Numbered from the stretch's first letter, positions 1 through 8,658 are shown. The stretch: 64,000 nt of DNA from Gluconobacter sphaericus NBRC 12467 (GCF_006539125.1 NZ_BJMK01000004.1:124001-188000), one strand, 5' to 3'. Numbers and translations are program-made. The notes: generated from the letters alone by a model not told the origin.

Positions 1-218
1 TCCGGCATAAGCCAGACCAGCATGTCGGCCAGCGCGGCCACGGCAGCGTCATCGCGCGCAACATGGAGCAGAGCTCCGTCATGTTCAGCAAGACGCTGAC
101 GAAGAAGAAAGGCCACACTGCCATCCGGTACGCCCCAGACGGTTGGTCCGAAAGAGCGGTCGAAGGACGTTGTGGACATTTCACGGGTCATGGTTTCGTT
201 TTGTTCCATCCTGCTCAT
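1..218 (-). CDS. mfd: Transcription-repair coupling factor Mfd, N-terminal fragment (cut by window edge)
   Basis: The reverse strand reads about 72 codons of an open N-terminus that runs out of the window at position 1. The stretches RSFGPTVWGVPDGSVAFLL and HVARDDAAVAALADML look like the start of the UvrB-homology module of Mfd, the ATP-driven translocase that removes RNA polymerase stalled at lesions and recruits UvrA. The start is the ATG at 218 or an in-frame ATG at 209. The gene diverges from recG with about 63 bp between them, so both promoters must lie there or inside the genes. Only the N-terminus is visible, so the call rests on this stretch and on the recG neighbour. Confidence 0.75.
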   Translation of the reverse strand, partial: MSRMEQNETMTREMSTTSFDRSFGPTVWGVPDGSVAFLLRQRLAEHDGALLHVARDDAAVAALADMLVWLMP

Positions 219-281
219 GCCCTATACCTGCCGTTCCATCGCCTGTCAGCCCGAGGAGCACGGGAAGCGCCCGTTGTCACG

Positions 282-2435
282 ATGCCGTCCGAACACGTCC
301 CGCAATCCTTCCCGCACCATTCCGAACCGAAACAGCATCCTGAAGCAAGCCAGGATGACCGTCTCGCCCCACTTTTCGCACCGCTGACGAGCCTGTCCGG
401 AATCGGCCCCCGACACGCCGGCCTGCTGGAGAAAATCGCGGGAGGACGACGCGTGCTGGACCTGCTGTTCACCCTACCCGAACGGGTTGTTGACCGGCGT
501 ATTCTGCGCACAGTCGCGGACGGACACAATCTCGCCCCAGGCGGAATCCTGACAGCGCATGTGCGGGTCCTCTCCCTGCGCAAGGCCGGTCGCCCTGGAC
601 AGCCTTCCATCATCCGCACCGAAGACGACACCGGAAAGCTCGATCTGGTTTTCTTCCAGACGCGCAACATGCCAAGCCCGACCGTGGGCGCCGAGCTTCT
701 TGTCTCTGGCAAGACCGGAACCTTTCAGGGCGAGTTGACGATGCCACAGCCCGACCATGTCGTGAACTGGGCCAAGCGCGACAGTTTCCCATCACTGGAA
801 CCCGTCTGGCCCCTGACGGCCGGCCTGTTTCCCTATACGGTTCGCAAGGCCATGCGTGCCGCTCTGGCGCTCCTGCCCGATCTCCCAGAATGGCTGGACA
901 AAACCCTCGTCACCCAGCGGAAATGGCCGTCTTTCACGCAGGCCCTGCGCCTGATGCAGTCTCCCGAGATCATTCCGCCGGAAATCGCCTGGGAGCCTGT
1001 CCGCAACCGCGCCCTGTCCCGTCTCGCTGCTGATGAACTGCTGGCCGATCAGCTCTGTTTCGGTCTCGCCCGCCTCAAGGCCCGTGAGCGGCACGGACGT
1101 AGCTTTCCCGGCACCGGCGCACTTCAGACCGAAATGCTCCGACGTTTCGGACACAAACCTACCCATGCCCAGACGATGGCCATTGCCGAAATCGCTGCCG
1201 ATCTTGGGGCCCCAACGCCCATGATGCGCCTGCTTCAGGGCGATGTCGGCGCGGGCAAAACCTTTGTCGCCATGAACGCCATGCTTCAGACTGTAGAGTC
1301 CGGAGCACAGGCTGCTCTAATGGCGCCCACAGAGATCCTCGCGCGTCAGCATTTCGAGACGCTTTCCCGTCTTTGCCCGACGGAATGCGTTTATCTGAGC
1401 GGCACCATCAAGGGTGCAGCGCGACGCAAAACCCTTGCTGCCATCGCAGATGGGACGGCGAAAATTGTCATTGGCACTCACGCCCTCTTTCAGGACGGTG
1501 TGACCTTTCACGATCTCGGCCTCGCCGTCATTGACGAGCAGCACCGGTTCGGCGTCCGCCAGCGCATGAATCTGAGCACCAAAGGGGAAGCGACCGATAT
1601 CCTCGTCATGACCGCAACGCCCATTCCCCGCACGCTCCAACTCATGGAATGGGGCGAAATGAGCGTCAGCCGTCTGGACTCGAAACCGCCGGGACGACAG
1701 CCGATCCGCACGACCCTGCACAGCATGGACTCGCTCGACAGTGTGCTCGCCGGCATCAGCCGCACCCTGCGCGATGGCGTGCAGGTTTTCTGGGTTTGCC
1801 CCCTCATCGAAAACAGTGAAACACAGGCGGCCGCAGCCGCGGAAGAACGCTGGGCCTCACTGGAACAGAGGTTTGAAGGGCTGGTCGGTCTCGCCCACGG
1901 CAAGCAGGACATTACCGTCCGTCAGGACGCACTGGACACGTTCCGCTTGGGCAAAACGCGCCTTCTTGTCGCCACCACCGTCATTGAAGTGGGCGTGGAC
2001 ATCCCCGCTGCATCCGTCATGGTGATCGAACAGGCCGAACGGTTCGGACTGGCCCAGCTTCACCAGCTTCGCGGGCGCGTGGGACGCGGCTCGAAACAGT
2101 CGTTCTGCCTGCTGCTCCATGACCGGGCGGCAACGCCGACCGCCGTCAGGCGTCTCAGTCTTCTGCGAGATACGAATGACGGCTTTCTGATCGCCGACGA
2201 GGATTACAGGATCCGCGGCGGTGGGGACATCGCCGGCGACAGGCAGTCCGGACTTCCCGGCTTTCGTCTGGCGCAGGGCGCGCGTCTCAGCCTGCTCCTG
2301 ACCGCCATGCAGCAGGACAGCGAACGTGAAATCGCCCGCAATCCGCACCTGCAAGGTCCCCGGGGCCACGCACTCAGACTTCTTCTGAAAATATTTGACC
2401 GGAATGATCCAGACAGACTTCTGATTTCCGGTTAG
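282..2435 (+). CDS. recG: ATP-dependent DNA helicase RecG
   Basis: RecG is a superfamily 2 helicase that remodels stalled forks and branch-migrates Holliday junctions. The sequence shows an N-terminal wedge/OB region opening with LTSLSGIGPRHAGLLEKI. Walker A is GDVGAGKT, the Walker B variant is DEQHRFGV, motif III is TATPIPRT, and motif VI lies near QLRGRVGRG. From the ATG at 282 the protein is 717 residues, close to the usual 690 to 700. The frame stays open back to 63, but that part is antisense to mfd and has no RecG-like content, so I prefer 282. The stop codon overlaps the -35 of the promoter for the next gene. Confidence 0.95.
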   Translation: MPSEHVPQSFPHHSEPKQHPEASQDDRLAPLFAPLTSLSGIGPRHAGLLEKIAGGRRVLDLLFTLPERVVDRRILRTVADGHNLAPGGILTAHVRVLSLRKAGRPGQPSIIRTEDDTGKLDLVFFQTRNMPSPTVGAELLVSGKTGTFQGELTMPQPDHVVNWAKRDSFPSLEPVWPLTAGLFPYTVRKAMRAALALLPDLPEWLDKTLVTQRKWPSFTQALRLMQSPEIIPPEIAWEPVRNRALSRLAADELLADQLCFGLARLKARERHGRSFPGTGALQTEMLRRFGHKPTHAQTMAIAEIAADLGAPTPMMRLLQGDVGAGKTFVAMNAMLQTVESGAQAALMAPTEILARQHFETLSRLCPTECVYLSGTIKGAARRKTLAAIADGTAKIVIGTHALFQDGVTFHDLGLAVIDEQHRFGVRQRMNLSTKGEATDILVMTATPIPRTLQLMEWGEMSVSRLDSKPPGRQPIRTTLHSMDSLDSVLAGISRTLRDGVQVFWVCPLIENSETQAAAAAEERWASLEQRFEGLVGLAHGKQDITVRQDALDTFRLGKTRLLVATTVIEVGVDIPAASVMVIEQAERFGLAQLHQLRGRVGRGSKQSFCLLLHDRAATPTAVRRLSLLRDTNDGFLIADEDYRIRGGGDIAGDRQSGLPGFRLAQGARLSLLLTAMQQDSEREIARNPHLQGPRGHALRLLLKIFDRNDPDRLLISG

Positions 2436-2460
2436 ACAGAAAAGTTCATGCGGATATAAT
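2433..2460 (+). promoter_or_regulatory. Sigma70-type promoter for the EAL gene
   Basis: A TAGACA hexamer at 2433-2438 is followed after 16 nt by a consensus TATAAT at 2455-2460. The -35 overlaps the recG stop codon. A transcript starting near 2467 would have a leader of about 47 nt before the ATG at 2514, which is preceded by GGAG at 2500-2503. The match is read from the sequence; activity is inferred. Confidence 0.6.
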
Positions 2461-2513
2461 ACCGCCACTTTATTATTAATGCATTCAACTGAATTTCATG
2501 GAGTACACGCGTA

Positions 2514-4214
2514 ATGAGCAGTCCTGCCAGAGACGCTCAAAAAGAGACTTCACACGAATACTCTGGTACCTCTTCAGACCGCCGATCCCTGCTTTTTCGT
2601 CTGCTTCTGCCCGCGACCGGTGGGTCGGCAGTCGCGTTTCTGGACCTCCCCGCAAGCGGCACCCCGGATATTCTCTATGCAATCGGCCCCCTTCCACCAG
2701 GACTGCAAAAAGCGGCTGCGGGAAAGATAATTCTTTCATCGAAACAGAACCGGAATGGCGACACTCCATTTTCCTGCCCGTTGCCCGATGACTTCTCCCT
2801 TATCGGATACCCCGTCCCCACCAGTTCGAGTGACAGCAAGTCCGGACTGTTTCTAGTCGCACTCTGCCCACCGGGCGGAGTTTTTTCGGCTACGGCTGGC
2901 CGCGCCCTGCAGGACGTCGCAGACGAACTTGCCAATGAAACTGCGGAACATCCGGGAAAATCCGCTCTGCCGGACCGCGAAGAAAGCCTCCGCGTTCTGC
3001 ACCAGTTCATTGAACGGACAGGCAAGCTTTCACGCCGCGCCTTGTTCAGCTTGATCCATCTCAACCTGGATCATCTCTCACTGATCAACGACCGTTATGG
3101 ATGGGACACGGCTGACCTAATCCTCGCGGAAATAATCCGCCGTCTCAGAGCTGTTCTACCGGAAGGCTGTTTCCTGAGTTCGATCGGCGGCGGCCATTTC
3201 ATGGTCCTGACACCACCGGGCACCACAGCCGTCACGACCCGTTCGCTGGTTAATGCGATCCTGCAGATCTCAAGTACACCCGTGTCTCTGGATATGGGCG
3301 CCATTCCATTCTCGATCTCGGCAGGATGGAGTGTTTATCCGCAGGATGCAGGAGACGCGAACCAACTGATCCTCGCCGCCCGGGCAGCACTGACCGAAGC
3401 CAATCGAACGGGCGGCGGCCATGAGCGCCGCGCCAATGCGGAACTCACGAACACCTACGCAATCACGTCCAACCTTGAGAAGGATCTGCTCAAGGCGGTC
3501 GAAGACAATGCCCTCTTCCTGAAATGGATGCCCGTCGTTGATACGGCCTCCCAGAAGATCGTCGGGCATGAGGCGCTTCTACGCTGGAACCGACCAGGTC
3601 ATGGCGAAGTCGCACCCAATCTCTTTATTCGTTACGCCGAGGAAGTCGGCATGATCGAGGCACTCGACAGCTGGAGCCTGCGCAGTGCCTGTCTGGCCGC
3701 CCTCCGCTGGCCGACTCCGCTGCGCGTGTGTGTAAATGTCTCGCCCGTCTGGCTGGTCAATGAACGGCTCGCGCCGCTCGTCGATACCGTGCTGAACGAG
3801 ACCGGCCTTCCGCCCGGACGACTGCAGGTCGAACTGTCCGAATGCCGTCCCTTCGGTCCATCGGACATCGCCTTTCGCGAACTCTCCCGCGTCCGCGCGC
3901 TAGGTGTCCGTCTTGCCATCGACGATTTCGGGGCCGGCTACTCCTCACTGGAGAAACTGCGAATCTATCCACTTGACCAGATCAAGCTCGACCGCGCCTT
4001 CGTCCAGTACCTGGGGGAAGACATGCGCGCTGATGAGATCATGTACGCCATTCTCTCTCTCGCCCGCTCCCTGAACATCACCTGCTGCGCCAAAGGTGTT
4101 GAAACAGAACACCAGATGGCGCTGCTCGATGCCAATGGCTGCGAGGAAGTCCAGGGTTACTTGCTGGGGGCGCCGGTTCGGGACAGCCACGTCCCGCATC
4201 TCGCCCGGACATGA
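2514..4214 (+). CDS. Degenerate GGDEF plus EAL domain protein (cyclic-di-GMP related)
   Basis: A protein of 566 residues with no evident membrane segment. An N-terminal region of about 165 residues has no recognised domain. It is followed by a GGDEF-like domain (about 170-300) whose active-site loop reads SIGGGHFMVL near residue 222, so the metal and substrate residues of GGDEF are lost. The EAL domain (about 330-560) has HEALLRW (EAL at 353-355), NVS, VELSE, DDFGAGYSS, IKLDRAFV and QGYLLG. The usual AEGVET is AKGVET, with lysine at about residue 527. The GGDEF part is therefore unlikely to make c-di-GMP. The EAL part may hydrolyse it weakly, bind it, or act by protein contact. The gene has its own promoter and a strong terminator, so it is probably monocistronic. 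Confidence 0.85.
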   Translation: MSSPARDAQKETSHEYSGTSSDRRSLLFRLLLPATGGSAVAFLDLPASGTPDILYAIGPLPPGLQKAAAGKIILSSKQNRNGDTPFSCPLPDDFSLIGYPVPTSSSDSKSGLFLVALCPPGGVFSATAGRALQDVADELANETAEHPGKSALPDREESLRVLHQFIERTGKLSRRALFSLIHLNLDHLSLINDRYGWDTADLILAEIIRRLRAVLPEGCFLSSIGGGHFMVLTPPGTTAVTTRSLVNAILQISSTPVSLDMGAIPFSISAGWSVYPQDAGDANQLILAARAALTEANRTGGGHERRANAELTNTYAITSNLEKDLLKAVEDNALFLKWMPVVDTASQKIVGHEALLRWNRPGHGEVAPNLFIRYAEEVGMIEALDSWSLRSACLAALRWPTPLRVCVNVSPVWLVNERLAPLVDTVLNETGLPPGRLQVELSECRPFGPSDIAFRELSRVRALGVRLAIDDFGAGYSSLEKLRIYPLDQIKLDRAFVQYLGEDMRADEIMYAILSLARSLNITCCAKGVETEHQMALLDANGCEEVQGYLLGAPVRDSHVPHLART

Positions 4215-4215
4215 A

Positions 4216-4250
4216 AAAAGGCCGCTCCCCATAAGGTAAAGCGGCCTTTT
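4216..4250. terminator. Bidirectional intrinsic terminator
   Basis: An AAAAGGCCGCT arm and an AGCGGCCTTTT arm pair perfectly over 11 bp around a 13-nt loop. The A-run and T-run on the two sides allow it to stop transcription from the EAL gene on the plus strand and from the lpxR-like gene on the minus strand. Confidence 0.85.
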
Positions 4251-4270
4251 CAGTCCCTAGTTTGAAAACG

Positions 4271-5278
4271 TCAGAACTTAACCGAAAGCTTGAGCGATCC
4301 ATAGTTGAACAGACCGGCCTTCTGCGTCTGGAACTGGGCTGTCTGCCAGTTCTGGCTGTAGGACAGACGCACGCCATGCCACATCACAGCAACACCGGCA
4401 TGAATCTCGCCCAAATCCCAAACCTTGTCGACATGTGGCGCGTTGGGGCGAACCGTGCTGCCCTGAAGCGTCACGTCATAGCCCACGGCCTGGCCTTCAA
4501 CACCGCCGTAGAAATACCAGGCAAAGGGACGGGTCGCGCGGAACGCATCCGTTCCGTCGAGTCCCGGTCCGATCGTCGCATTGCCGAAGTCACTGTCCAG
4601 CCCCTGACCGATACGGAACGTGGTCGCCACATCGGCATAGGTCCGGTAATCACCCGCAGCGCCCGAGATCGCGGGCAGCACGTCGGCATGAATGCCATAG
4701 ACATCCAGAACAGGCAGGCGCCAGATCCGCCCGGCCTGAACCTGAAAGATCGGCTGATTCGCAAGCTGATGTCCCCAGCCCGTGCTCGGCGTATCGCTGA
4801 TGGCCTTGTGGAAGCCATTCTGGACCTGACGCCCGAGTCCCGACGGACCAAGCATGCCGAACTGGATTCCCATTACGGTCCGGGAAAGATCCGTATCATT
4901 GATGAGATTCACAGTTCCCAGCAGCAGCCCGGCATAAGGGCGGTCACCCTGCGGCGGATTGTCGGCCTGAGTATCGCGCGGCGTGTCGATGATCTGCTGC
5001 AGACCAATGCTGATACGCTGTACGCCATCGCCCATCAGGATATGGTTCAGCTTCGCGATAGGCCGCGGAAGATTGTCCGTTCCCGAGGTCCAGTTGATGC
5101 GCAAACCGGACGTATAATACTGATCCGACGTACCTTTCAGGGTGGAAATCGCGTCATTCTCACCTTGGACGGTCCAGGTTCCGTACGGATCCTGCAACGG
5201 CGTAGCCATGGCGGTGGAAGACAGCGCCAGCACGGCAGTGGCTCCAATAGAAAAAGTCAGTCGGCTTCGCATGGGCAC
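4271..5278 (-). CDS. LpxR-like outer membrane lipid A 3'-O-deacylase family protein (DUF2219)
   Basis: LpxR family enzymes are 12-stranded outer membrane barrels that remove the 3'-acyloxyacyl group of lipid A in a calcium-dependent reaction. This 335-residue protein has a signal peptide with a likely cut after ALSSTAMA (about residue 25). It then has the family's early GEND motif (E40 N41 D42) followed by a tyrosine-rich TSDQYYTSGLRINW stretch. A histidine around FHKAISDTPSTGWGHQ is a candidate for the catalytic His. The C-terminus LKLSVKF ends in Phe, as expected for BAM-assembled proteins. The GAGGTG element upstream supports the ATG at 5278. Family membership is fairly clear; substrate and activity are inferred. 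Confidence 0.8.
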   Translation of the reverse strand: MPMRSRLTFSIGATAVLALSSTAMATPLQDPYGTWTVQGENDAISTLKGTSDQYYTSGLRINWTSGTDNLPRPIAKLNHILMGDGVQRISIGLQQIIDTPRDTQADNPPQGDRPYAGLLLGTVNLINDTDLSRTVMGIQFGMLGPSGLGRQVQNGFHKAISDTPSTGWGHQLANQPIFQVQAGRIWRLPVLDVYGIHADVLPAISGAAGDYRTYADVATTFRIGQGLDSDFGNATIGPGLDGTDAFRATRPFAWYFYGGVEGQAVGYDVTLQGSTVRPNAPHVDKVWDLGEIHAGVAVMWHGVRLSYSQNWQTAQFQTQKAGLFNYGSLKLSVKF

Positions 5279-5456
5279 CTCTGTTACGCGCGGGATCCGG
5301 GACCACCAAGTACTGGGAAACGTGTGTATGTCATTTTCACGACCGGAATCAAAGTGTCGGCGGGTCTCATCTCAATCTTAAAATTAGCGCGAGTTATGTT
5401 TCAGCCTCATATTCCCTGTGGCAGAGAGGGAAAAAAGCGTGCTAGGGATTACTACA

Positions 5457-5490
5457 GGAGAAAAGCGGGATTGTTTTTCTCCAAATTTTT
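5457..5490 (+). promoter_or_regulatory. Terminator-like leader hairpin upstream of the cold shock gene
   Basis: GGAGAAAA (5457-5464) and TTTTCTCC (5475-5482) form a perfect 8-bp stem, followed by AAATTTTT. It sits 59 nt before the TTG start of the cold shock gene in the 270-bp spacer shared with the divergent lpxR-like gene. It could be an A-U-rich, temperature-sensitive leader structure or a weak attenuator; this is inference. Confidence 0.4.
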
Positions 5491-5548
5491 GAAATTACGT
5501 CACGGCAGGGTTTCCCTACCATGACACCCCAGTCTCGGGATTAGACCG

Positions 5549-6244
5549 TTGAGAAACAACAGAACCGACCGCAGCAGCTTCAACTCACCTCGCCGCGGCG
5601 GATTTGACGATGCATACTCGTCCCAGCCGTCCTATGGCGACCGTGGTGGCTTTGGTGGTGGAAATGGTGGCGGTGGTGGCTACGGCGCACCCCGTCGCAG
5701 CAACAGCTTCGTCGCAGCTTCAGGCCCGGAAATCAGCTCCCGCGTGAAGTGGTTCAACACCGAGAAGGGTTTCGGTTTCGTTGAACTTTCCGATGGCTCG
5801 GGCGACATTTTCCTGCACGCCAACGCCCTCACAAATGCTGGTGTCAGCAACGTGAACCCGGGCGCGACCGTTGTGGTCCGCATCGGCCAGGGTCCAAAGG
5901 GCCGTCAGGTCGCTGAAGTTCTCTCCGTTGACGAAAGCACAGCAGAAGCACCGCGTCCCCGCGCTGCATTCGGTGGTGATCAGCCTCGCTTCGGTGGCGC
6001 ACGTCCTGGCCGTCCGGCTCCGGACCTGTCCCGCGCTGAAGACATGCGTGGCACGGTCAAGTGGTACAATGCCACGAAGGGCTTCGGCTTCATCACGCCG
6101 GAATCCGGTGGCAAGGACATTTTCGTCCATGCCTCCGCTCTCGAGCGTTCGGGCCTGCCGACGCTTGACGAAGGCCAGACGATCAACGTCAAGGTTGTTC
6201 AGGGCCAGAAGGGTCCGGAAGCTGCTGAAATCAGCGCTGACTGA
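5549..6244 (+). CDS. Cold shock protein with two CSD domains and a glycine-rich N-terminal arm
   Basis: Cold shock domains are OB folds that bind single-stranded RNA or DNA and melt RNA structure. This 231-residue protein starts with an Arg/Gly-rich arm (about 1-55, including GGFGGGNGGGGGYG). The first CSD has VKWFNTEKGFGFV with DIFLH. A Pro/Arg-rich linker follows, then a second CSD with VKWYNATKGFGFI and DIFVH. The double-CSD layout is common in alphaproteobacteria. The first usable start in frame is TTG at 5549, because a TGA at 5522 closes the frame upstream. GGGA at 5537-5540 is the likely ribosome site. A seven-codon ATG mini-ORF (5521-5544) ends 4 nt before the start. Confidence 0.88.
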   Translation: MRNNRTDRSSFNSPRRGGFDDAYSSQPSYGDRGGFGGGNGGGGGYGAPRRSNSFVAASGPEISSRVKWFNTEKGFGFVELSDGSGDIFLHANALTNAGVSNVNPGATVVVRIGQGPKGRQVAEVLSVDESTAEAPRPRAAFGGDQPRFGGARPGRPAPDLSRAEDMRGTVKWYNATKGFGFITPESGGKDIFVHASALERSGLPTLDEGQTINVKVVQGQKGPEAAEISAD

Positions 6245-6267
6245 ATGACCCGGACTTCGGTCTGAGT

Positions 6268-6309
6268 AAAAAAAAGCCGCTGCCAGCTTCTGCTGCAGCG
6301 GCTTTTTTT
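6268..6309 (+). terminator. Intrinsic terminator of the cold shock gene
   Basis: A GC-rich stem AAGCCGCTGC / GCAGCGGCTT, extended by flanking A and T runs, ends in seven T. It lies about 25 nt after the cold shock stop codon. Confidence 0.85.
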
Positions 6310-6334
6310 CATGCCAGCATTGCAGCCCAGGCAA

Positions 6335-6365
6335 TAAAAAAGGCCGGAAGAATCCGACCTTTTTT
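6335..6365 (-). terminator. Intrinsic terminator of the kdsB-pheA-dapA-smpB operon
   Basis: On the reverse strand AAAAAAGGTCGG pairs with CCGGCCTTTTTT around a 6-nt loop, with one U-G wobble, and ends in a T run. It lies 25 nt beyond the smpB stop. Confidence 0.8.
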
Positions 6366-6389
6366 CAATCCTCATTCGAGCGAACCGGA

Positions 6390-6884
6390 TCAGTAGTCCT
6401 TGCCGCTGCTCCGGACCAATCGTGCCTTGTCCCGCTTCCAGTCACGTTCGGCAATGGCATGCCGCTTGTCTTCCTTACGACGTCCCTGCCCCAGACCCAA
6501 AGTCACTTTCGCCATACCACGGGCGTTGAAATGAATATCAAGCGGCACCAGACTGGCGCCCGCGCGGCTGACAGCGCCTAAAAAATGCGCGATCTGCTTG
6601 CGGTGCATCAGAAGCTTGCGTGGAGCGCGGGGCTCGAACCGGGAGAGGACGCCCCCCTGATATTCCGGAATATAGGAGTTGAAGAGCCAGATCTCGCCGT
6701 CCCGCTCGGCAGCATAGGCCTCCGTAATCGTCGCCCGCCCGAGACGCAGACTTTTCACTTCCGGCCCCTTCAGAACGATTCCGGCTTCAGTCGTTTCCAG
6801 AATCGTATAATCAAACCGCCCCTTGCGGTTCTGTGCGGCCATGCCATGGGAAATCATGCCGCTCTTGGTTTTCTTTCCGGCCAT
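6390..6884 (-). CDS. smpB: SsrA-binding protein SmpB
   Basis: SmpB binds tmRNA and places it in the A site of stalled ribosomes for trans-translation. At 164 residues it is of usual length. The motifs NRKGRFDYTILETTEAGI, GPEVKSLRLGRATI and the basic C-terminal tail from LGLGQGRRKEDKRHAI onward are typical. It follows dapA by 8 bp, so it is probably the last gene of the operon that starts at kdsB; a terminator follows. No tmRNA gene was seen in the window. Confidence 0.96.
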   Translation of the reverse strand: MAGKKTKSGMISHGMAAQNRKGRFDYTILETTEAGIVLKGPEVKSLRLGRATITEAYAAERDGEIWLFNSYIPEYQGGVLSRFEPRAPRKLLMHRKQIAHFLGAVSRAGASLVPLDIHFNARGMAKVTLGLGQGRRKEDKRHAIAERDWKRDKARLVRSSGKDY

Positions 6885-6892
6885 AGCTGTGA

Positions 6893-7786
6893 TCAGTCCA
6901 GCAGCTCAAGCGAGCGCAGAGCAGTATCGATGGCCCGACGTGTCTCTTCCTTCGGCTCTACGAGCGGCAGGCGCAGCGTCGCATTGCATAGCCCGAGTCT
7001 GGACAGCGCATATTTCACCGGACCTGGATTACTTTCCATGAACATGGCATCATGCAGCGGTGTCAGGTGATCCTGAATAGCGATTGCGTCCTCGATCCGC
7101 CCTTCCTGCCAGGCCAGATGCATGTCTGCGCACAGATGTGGCACAACATTGGACGTCACGCCGATACATCCATCGCCACCTGCAGCGAGAAATGACAGGA
7201 CACTGTTATCGTCGCCGGAAAGCTGGTTGAACGGCTTGCCCACGGCACGACGCACCGCGATCGGCCGGGCCATATTGGCAGTCGCATCCTTGGTGCCGAC
7301 GATATTGGGGTGTTCGCCCAGACGCGCCATGGTCGCCACCGAGATGTCCACAACCGAGCGGCCAGGGATGCAGTACAGGAACATCGGCAGAGGCGTCGCA
7401 TCGGCAATCGTCATGAAATGGCGGTACAGCCCTTCCTGTGACGGCTTGTTGTAATACGGCACAACCACCAGCAGACTATCCGCTCCGACGGAATGGGCAT
7501 GCTTTGCCATAAGAACAGCTTCAGACGTGCTATTGGAACCCGCACCCGCCATGACGCGGACACGACCATTTGCCGTCTCAACACAATGCGCCACGACGCG
7601 ACCATGTTCTTCATGAGACAGCGTTGGGCTTTCGCCCGTCGTACCGGCAGGGATCAGTGCCGTGGTGCCTGCTTCGATCTGACGCTCGATCAACTTTGCC
7701 GAAACGTCGAAATCGATCCGTCCGTCCGTATGCATCGGAGTGACCAGAGCCGTCAGCGACCCCTGATACATGCTCGTGTCAGCCAT
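6893..7786 (-). CDS. dapA: 4-hydroxy-tetrahydrodipicolinate synthase
   Basis: DapA condenses pyruvate with aspartate semialdehyde at the entry to lysine and meso-diaminopimelate synthesis. The TIM-barrel protein begins GSLTALVTPM and shows TTGESPTL and VVVPYYNKPSQEG with the catalytic tyrosine. The Schiff-base lysine is in VGTKDA. I chose the ATG at 7786 (297 residues) because AAGGCGGA stands a few bases upstream. The frame is open to a GTG at 7828 that would overlap the pheA stop and add 14 residues. The neighbours pheA and smpB are on the same strand. Confidence 0.95.
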   Translation of the reverse strand: MADTSMYQGSLTALVTPMHTDGRIDFDVSAKLIERQIEAGTTALIPAGTTGESPTLSHEEHGRVVAHCVETANGRVRVMAGAGSNSTSEAVLMAKHAHSVGADSLLVVVPYYNKPSQEGLYRHFMTIADATPLPMFLYCIPGRSVVDISVATMARLGEHPNIVGTKDATANMARPIAVRRAVGKPFNQLSGDDNSVLSFLAAGGDGCIGVTSNVVPHLCADMHLAWQEGRIEDAIAIQDHLTPLHDAMFMESNPGPVKYALSRLGLCNATLRLPLVEPKEETRRAIDTALRSLELLD

Positions 7787-7824
7787 TATTCCGCCTTCTG
7801 TCATGGGCTCTGCCTGTTCTGCCC

Positions 7825-8658
7825 TCACGCCCGGCGTGAGAGACTGCTTGGGTAAACACCCAGAATTCTAAGATCGTCGCTGACCTGCTCCAGTTCCGCG
7901 AGCGCCGCCGCCAGAGGGGCCTGTGCCGGATGTCCCTCGACATCCATCAGGAACTGCGTCGCCGCAAACGAGCCGTCAAGCATATAGCTTTCGATCCGCG
8001 TCATGTTGATACCATGCCGGGAAAATCCACCCAATGCCGCATAGAGCGCACCCGGACAGTTCCCAACCCGCATCAGCAGCGTCGTCAGCACATCTGTGCG
8101 CTCGGGCGAGGGAATGCAAGGCTTGCGGGCCACGCGATAAAAGCGCGTCGTATTGTGCGAAGCGTCCTCAACATTACTCCGAAGCACCATCAGTCCGTTC
8201 AGCTCAGCAGCCAAGGAAGAAGCAATCGCCGCATCTGCCGTGCGTCCCCACTGCGCCACCATCTCAGCCGCACCGGCGGTATCGAACTGCACCACTGGCT
8301 CCACACCCAGTTCGCTGATCAATTTGCGAACCTGCCCCAATGCAACAGGATGTGTGTGAATCCGGCGGACATCTTCGATCTTCGCACCCGCTACACCCAG
8401 AAGGCAGTGTTCAACGCGCTGAAAATATTCCCCGACAATGTGAAGCCCGGCGTCCGGCAGAAGTGAATGAATATCCGGCACACGACCGGCCAGCGTGTTC
8501 TCACAGGCCAGAAGTGCTTCGTCTGCCCGACCATCATGCACGGCGTCGATCGCATCGGCAAATGTCGGACAGGGCAGCGTCGTCCAACCCGGACGCGCCT
8601 GACGGCAGGCCAGATCAGAATAGGCGCCGGGGCGGCCCTGAAATGCAATGACCGCCAT
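7825..8658 (-). CDS. pheA: Prephenate dehydratase
   Basis: This enzyme decarboxylates and dehydrates prephenate to phenylpyruvate, the committed phenylalanine step. The N-terminal catalytic domain begins VIAFQGRPGAYSDLA and includes ACENTLAGRV and the threonine motif NTTRFYRV. A C-terminal ACT domain (NCPGALYAALGGFSRHGINMTRIES) is the expected site of Phe feedback. There is no chorismate mutase domain, so this is the monofunctional 277-residue type. The kdsB stop and this ATG share one base (TGATG at 8658), which points to translational coupling. Confidence 0.95.
   Translation of the reverse strand: MAVIAFQGRPGAYSDLACRQARPGWTTLPCPTFADAIDAVHDGRADEALLACENTLAGRVPDIHSLLPDAGLHIVGEYFQRVEHCLLGVAGAKIEDVRRIHTHPVALGQVRKLISELGVEPVVQFDTAGAAEMVAQWGRTADAAIASSLAAELNGLMVLRSNVEDASHNTTRFYRVARKPCIPSPERTDVLTTLLMRVGNCPGALYAALGGFSRHGINMTRIESYMLDGSFAATQFLMDVEGHPAQAPLAAALAELEQVSDDLRILGVYPSSLSRRA

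Noticed and set aside
63-281. N-terminal extension of RecG
   Set aside because: Lies antisense to mfd and has no RecG homology; ATG at 282 gives the normal length.
4262-5524. 420-codon plus-strand frame opposite the lpxR-like gene
   Set aside because: The reverse strand has a signal peptide, family motifs and a terminal Phe, while this frame has none.
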